Below, piece after piece: positions 5,344 to 8,235 of a stretch of 8,235 bases of DNA; within the stretch, counting starts at the first letter, position 1; each line of letters begins with the position of its first letter. The translations under genes and the position numbers were made by a program. Under the pieces are notes generated by a model. That model searched no databases. It saw only the letters and a list, made by a program, of their open reading frames with translations, and was not told where the DNA came from. The stretch covers positions 1 to 8,235 of the forward strand of contig JAOAPG010000068.1 of the NCBI GenBank assembly GCA_025462785.1. Direction: 5' to 3'. The stretch comes from Acidobacteriaceae bacterium (GTDB lineage: Bacteria; Acidobacteriota; Terriglobia; Terriglobales; Acidobacteriaceae).

Positions 5344-7137
5344 ATGCACGACACAGCAGTGCACGCCACGCATCACGGGCCGCCGACGTCTTTCATTCGA
5401 AAGCACATCTTCAGTGTCGATCACAAAGTCATTGGGAAGCAGTATTACGCCTTGGGACTGTTCTCGGTCCTGGTTGGAATGGTGCTCTCCTGGATCATGC
5501 GTCTTCATCTCGTGTGGCCGAATTTTGCGATTCCCGGCCTGGGCCTGCTTTCGCCGGCGGGTGCGCCAGGCGGAGTCGTCACTCCTGAGTATTACCTGCA
5601 ATTGATGACCATGCACGGCACGCTCATGGTCTTCTTTGTGCTTACCAATGTTCCGTTCGCCGGCTTTGGTAATTACTTCCTGCCAATCCAGATTGGCGCT
5701 GACGACATGGCGTTCCCCCGTTTCAACATGATGTCATTCTGGGTGACATTCGTTGGCGCATGTTTTCTGTTCGCAGCATTCTTCGTTGGCGACGGCCCGC
5801 CACTCGCTGGTTGGACTGCCTATGCACCTCTCAGCACACTCGGCAAAATCACAGGCCCGGGAGAAGATGTCGGACAAACCTTGTGGGCCATTTCAATCGG
5901 AATCTTTTGTATTGGCCAGCTCTTGGGTTCGCTGAATTTCATTGCCACGACGCTTGATCTTCGAACCAAGGGCATGACGTTCATGCGGATGCCGCTCTGT
6001 ACATGGGCGTGGTTTATTACTTCCTGCATCGGATTGCTGGCGTTCGCAGTTCTGCTACCAGCCTGTATTCTGATGATTCTGGATCGCGTTGCAGGAACCA
6101 GCTTCTTCATTCCTGGCGGGCTAGTGGTCAACGATCAACTGCAGCCGCATTCTGGCGGTTCTCCTCTCCTCTGGCAGCACCTCTTCTGGTTCTTCGGACA
6201 TCCAGAGGTGTATATCGCCATTCTGCCGGCAGCTGGAATCGTTTCGCACATTTTAGTGAACAGCTATCGCCGTCCACTGCTTAGCCACAAGGTAGTGATC
6301 TACAGCATGATGGCCATTGGTTTCCTGAGCTATATGGTTTGGGGACACCACATGTTCGTCAGCGGAATGAATCCGGTTTCTGCGTTAGCATTCTCATTCC
6401 CGACGCTGGTCATCACCATTCCGGCGACCATCTTGACGTTGATTTGGGTCGGTAGCTTGTACGGCTCGAAGCTACGTATCAATTCCGCTTCGCTGTTTGC
6501 ACTCGGATTCGTTTCAATGTTCGTCGCGGGTGGAGTGAGCGGCTTCTTCCTGGCTCAACCTTCCATCGATATCTATCTTCACGCCACTTATTTCGTGGTG
6601 GGTCATTTCCACATGGTGATGGGCGTGGCGGCTATCTTCGGAATGTTTGCTGGAACCTACTTCTGGTTCCCGAAAATGACAGGCCGCATGATGAACGAAA
6701 CGCTTGGGAAGGCTCATTTCTGGTTTACGTTCGTTGGCGCATACTGCATCTTCATGCCATTCCATTATCTCGGATTGGCTGGTAACGTTCGTCGTTATTC
6801 CACATTCGTCGACGATTTCATGGGCCCGTTAATGCCAGTGCACAAGTTCATCAGCATCGCCGCGCTTTGTACCGGCGCTGTCCAGCTCATCTTCTTGTAC
6901 AACTTACTGCACAGCCGTTTCTGGGGTAAGCCGGCTTCCGCGAATCCTTGGGAAGGAACTTCGCTCGAATGGAGCACGTCCTCGCCTCCGCCGTGGGACA
7001 ACTTTGGTGGCAAGCACCCGGTTGTCTACCATGATCCTTATCAATATGGGATTGAGAGCTCAACCGGCGATTACGTGATGCAAGACTCGCCGGAGCAAAT
7101 CCAGACAGTACGAGATGATAAGAAATTGACGCCCTAA
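5344..7137 (+). CDS. coxA: Cytochrome c oxidase subunit I (aa3/caa3-type, A-family)
   Basis: A 597-residue polytopic inner-membrane protein that reduces oxygen at the haem-CuB site and pumps protons. Visible landmarks: low-spin haem ligand H91 (MTMHGT); D-channel Asp121 in IGADDMAFPR and Asn128; GHPEVY with CuB ligand H286, Glu288 and Tyr290 (the His-Tyr crosslink); CuB ligands H335/H336 (WGHHM); H421 and H423 in VVGHFHMVMG for the high- and low-spin haems; R483/R484 near the haem propionates. Glu288 in HPEVY marks the A1-type arrangement. An ungapped comparison with the remembered Rhodobacter sequence puts Leu364 at the K-channel lysine (ITIPATILTL instead of IAVPTGIKVF). The start is the ATG at 5344, with AAAGGTGAGG at 5331-5340; the GTG at 5335 lies inside that site. 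The N-terminus is His-rich and the C-terminal tail (about 525-597) is cytoplasmic and Pro/Ser-rich. Confidence 0.97.
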   Translation: MHDTAVHATHHGPPTSFIRKHIFSVDHKVIGKQYYALGLFSVLVGMVLSWIMRLHLVWPNFAIPGLGLLSPAGAPGGVVTPEYYLQLMTMHGTLMVFFVLTNVPFAGFGNYFLPIQIGADDMAFPRFNMMSFWVTFVGACFLFAAFFVGDGPPLAGWTAYAPLSTLGKITGPGEDVGQTLWAISIGIFCIGQLLGSLNFIATTLDLRTKGMTFMRMPLCTWAWFITSCIGLLAFAVLLPACILMILDRVAGTSFFIPGGLVVNDQLQPHSGGSPLLWQHLFWFFGHPEVYIAILPAAGIVSHILVNSYRRPLLSHKVVIYSMMAIGFLSYMVWGHHMFVSGMNPVSALAFSFPTLVITIPATILTLIWVGSLYGSKLRINSASLFALGFVSMFVAGGVSGFFLAQPSIDIYLHATYFVVGHFHMVMGVAAIFGMFAGTYFWFPKMTGRMMNETLGKAHFWFTFVGAYCIFMPFHYLGLAGNVRRYSTFVDDFMGPLMPVHKFISIAALCTGAVQLIFLYNLLHSRFWGKPASANPWEGTSLEWSTSSPPPWDNFGGKHPVVYHDPYQYGIESSTGDYVMQDSPEQIQTVRDDKKLTP

Positions 7138-7138
7138 A

Positions 7139-7160
7139 CGGAGTCTCAGAGCGAGCTCCG
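7139..7160 (+). other. Small stem-loop after coxA
   Basis: CGGAG (7139-7143) pairs with CTCCG (7156-7160), and CTC (7145-7147) pairs with GAG (7153-7155), with one bulged T and a 5-nt loop. It begins 2 nt after the coxA stop and has no T-tract, so it is not an intrinsic terminator. It could stabilise the coxA mRNA end or mark a processing point. Confidence 0.3.
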
Positions 7161-7174
7161 AGAAGTGAAGTTCT

Positions 7175-7180
7175 TATAAT
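7175..7180 (+). promoter_or_regulatory. Consensus -10 hexamer (TATAAT) just before coxC
   Basis: A perfect TATAAT lies 5 bp before the coxC ATG, but no -35 and no extended -10 are visible. Transcription from it would start at or inside the ATG, giving a leaderless message. It may be chance in an AT-rich spot. Confidence 0.15.
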
Positions 7181-7184
7181 ATTT

Positions 7185-7850
7185 ATGGCAACCACAACAC
7201 ACGAACCGCCGAGAGTTGAGCGAATAGGCGGAAGTTCCGGCAGCGGTTGGCGCAATCTGGTTCCTCCCGCAACCCGGAATCTGCGATCCGTTCAGGATCG
7301 CTCTGGGGAGCCGGCGAAAACTGGCGTTTGGGTAGGGCTGGCGGCGATCACGATGTCATTCGCTGCCTTCACCAGTGCGATGGTTGTTCGCCAGGGTACT
7401 GCGCCGGACTGGCGGCATTTGGCTTTGCCGCACATTTTGTATCTGAACACGGCGATTTTGCTGGCCAGTAGTGTAACTCTGGAATTATCTCGCCGCCATA
7501 TTGCAACCTATATGGGTGGCTTGCGATTGAGTGCCCAATATCCGGCGCGCTGGTTATATATAACTCTGTTTCTGGGCGTGCTATTTGTAGCGGGCCAATA
7601 TGCCGCGTGGCTTCAGCTAAGGTCGCAGGGCTGGTACGTTGCCACAAATCCAAGTAGTTCTTTTTTTTATGTATTCACCTGGATCCATGCAATGCACGTA
7701 TTAGGAGGACTTGGTGGGCTGGTCGCAGTGATCAGCAAACTGAGAAGGGGAGTCTTGCGGAGAAGCACGCTGGACGCAACCTCTCATTACTGGCATTTCA
7801 TGGATGCTCTTTGGCTTTATTTATTGTTTCTGCTGATAACGAAGTTTTAA
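7185..7850 (+). CDS. coxC: Cytochrome c oxidase subunit III family protein (five-helix form)
   Basis: A 221-residue membrane protein with hydrophobic segments at about 46-67, 82-101, 122-142, 159-184 and 202-219, fitting a five-helix subunit III. Family marks are FYVFTWIHAMHVLGGLGG (161-178; canonical F-Y-x-x-T-x-x-H-x-x-H-V) and HYWHFMDALWLYLLFLL (201-217; canonical YWHFVDVVWLFLY). The helix that usually carries the conserved Glu reads WVGLAAITMSFAAFTS (49-64) and has no acidic residue. Residues 1-44 form a polar cytoplasmic N-terminus. Subunit III stabilises the active site of subunit I and proton uptake. The ATG at 7185 has only a weak, distant GAAG-type ribosome site. The gene is 47 bp after coxA and immediately before a second subunit-III-like gene. 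Confidence 0.9.
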   Translation: MATTTHEPPRVERIGGSSGSGWRNLVPPATRNLRSVQDRSGEPAKTGVWVGLAAITMSFAAFTSAMVVRQGTAPDWRHLALPHILYLNTAILLASSVTLELSRRHIATYMGGLRLSAQYPARWLYITLFLGVLFVAGQYAAWLQLRSQGWYVATNPSSSFFYVFTWIHAMHVLGGLGGLVAVISKLRRGVLRRSTLDATSHYWHFMDALWLYLLFLLITKF

Positions 7851-8235
7851 ATGGCTTCAAATGTTCAATCTTCGAGTTCTCCAGGAGGCGCTGTGAGCCA
7901 GGCCAACTTAGCAGTCGGAGCACACCCATCGGCAGGTGTGATGGAAGAATCTCCGTTCTCGATTCCATCGAGAAAGCTGGTGATGTGGTTATTTATCGCA
8001 TCTGATGCGGTCACGTTCGGTGCGGTCCTGTTTGGCTACGGTTACTTGCGAAACTCGACTGCCAACTGGCCTCATCCTTTTGAATTTTCCAGCGTCCTCA
8101 ATGCCATGATCATGACCTTCGTCCTGGTCACGAGCAGCTTGACCATGCTGTTGGCAATTCGTGCCGCCAAGTTGGGCGATAAGTCCAAGGCGGTCCTCTG
8201 GAGTTTCGTGACGGTTATCGGCGGTTTGCTGTTCG
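7851..8235 (+). CDS. Second cytochrome c oxidase subunit III-like protein (3' end beyond window)
   Basis: A frame open to the window edge, 128 codons so far. After a polar Ser/Ala/Gly-rich stretch (1-40) comes KLVMWLFIASDAVTFGAVLF (42-61), the first conserved helix of subunit III (canonical K-x-G-M-W-x-F-L-x-S-E-x-M-F-F-G), then GYGYLR and NWP. Asp52 takes the place of the usual conserved Glu. Further helices lie at about 83-105 and from 113 onward. The ATG at 7851 abuts the coxC stop without a ribosome site. The in-frame GTG at 7893 has a perfect AGGAGG (7883-7888) 4 nt upstream and may be the true start, which would shorten the protein by 14 residues. It could be a true subunit III, with the preceding gene an auxiliary subunit, or a CoxD-like position as in the rus operon. 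The missing C-terminus prevents a decision. Confidence 0.85.
   Translation, partial: MASNVQSSSSPGGAVSQANLAVGAHPSAGVMEESPFSIPSRKLVMWLFIASDAVTFGAVLFGYGYLRNSTANWPHPFEFSSVLNAMIMTFVLVTSSLTMLLAIRAAKLGDKSKAVLWSFVTVIGGLLF

Noticed and set aside
7139..7160. Hairpin after coxA as a transcription terminator
   Set aside because: The stem is short and bulged and there is no T-tract.
1..8235. tRNA, rRNA, CRISPR arrays, insertion sequences, phage genes
   Set aside because: I saw no transposase, terminal inverted repeats, regular repeat-spacer pattern or structured RNA gene on either strand.

Overview
The window reads as a respiratory gene cluster from a Gram-negative bacterium of moderate GC content. An Acidobacteria/Terriglobia-like host is my inference from the style of the cytochrome, cupredoxin and oxidase proteins; no rRNA or other marker is present to prove it. 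Every confidently called gene is on the + strand. A possible divergent gene is cut off at the left edge.

Layout. Positions 1-354 hold a weakly supported start of a leftward gene encoding an exported protein, plus promoter-like hexamers facing both ways. A TetR-family regulator follows (355-1011). Next is a 180-bp control region with a near-consensus sigma70 promoter (1093-1120) and palindromes that could be its operator. Transcription unit 1 (1192-4317) encodes three exported redox proteins: an outer-membrane fused monoheme cytochrome/beta-barrel protein resembling Cyc2, a periplasmic diheme cytochrome c, and a cupredoxin-like protein with a carboxypeptidase-regulatory-like C-terminal domain. 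It ends at a perfect rho-independent terminator (4386-4421). Transcription unit 2 (about 4465 to beyond 8235) encodes an aa3/caa3-type haem-copper oxidase: subunit II (CuA), subunit I, a five-helix subunit III, and a second subunit-III-like protein cut by the window end.

How they could work together. The set and order (Cyc2-like, diheme c, cupredoxin, coxB, coxA, two subunit-III-like genes) closely parallels the iron-oxidation rus operon of Acidithiobacillus ferrooxidans (cyc2, cyc1, ORF, coxB, coxA, coxC, coxD, rus). The working hypothesis is a conduit that carries electrons from an extracellular donor across the outer membrane, through periplasmic haem and copper carriers, to CuA and then to oxygen. 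The donor is not visible in the sequence, and Cyc2-like proteins are not all iron oxidases.

Points needing a second look: an in-frame TGA at codon 4 of the best-placed coxB start; loss of the K-channel lysine in subunit I; loss of the usual electron-entry tryptophans in subunit II; and operator-like repeats between the TetR gene and the cytochrome promoter.
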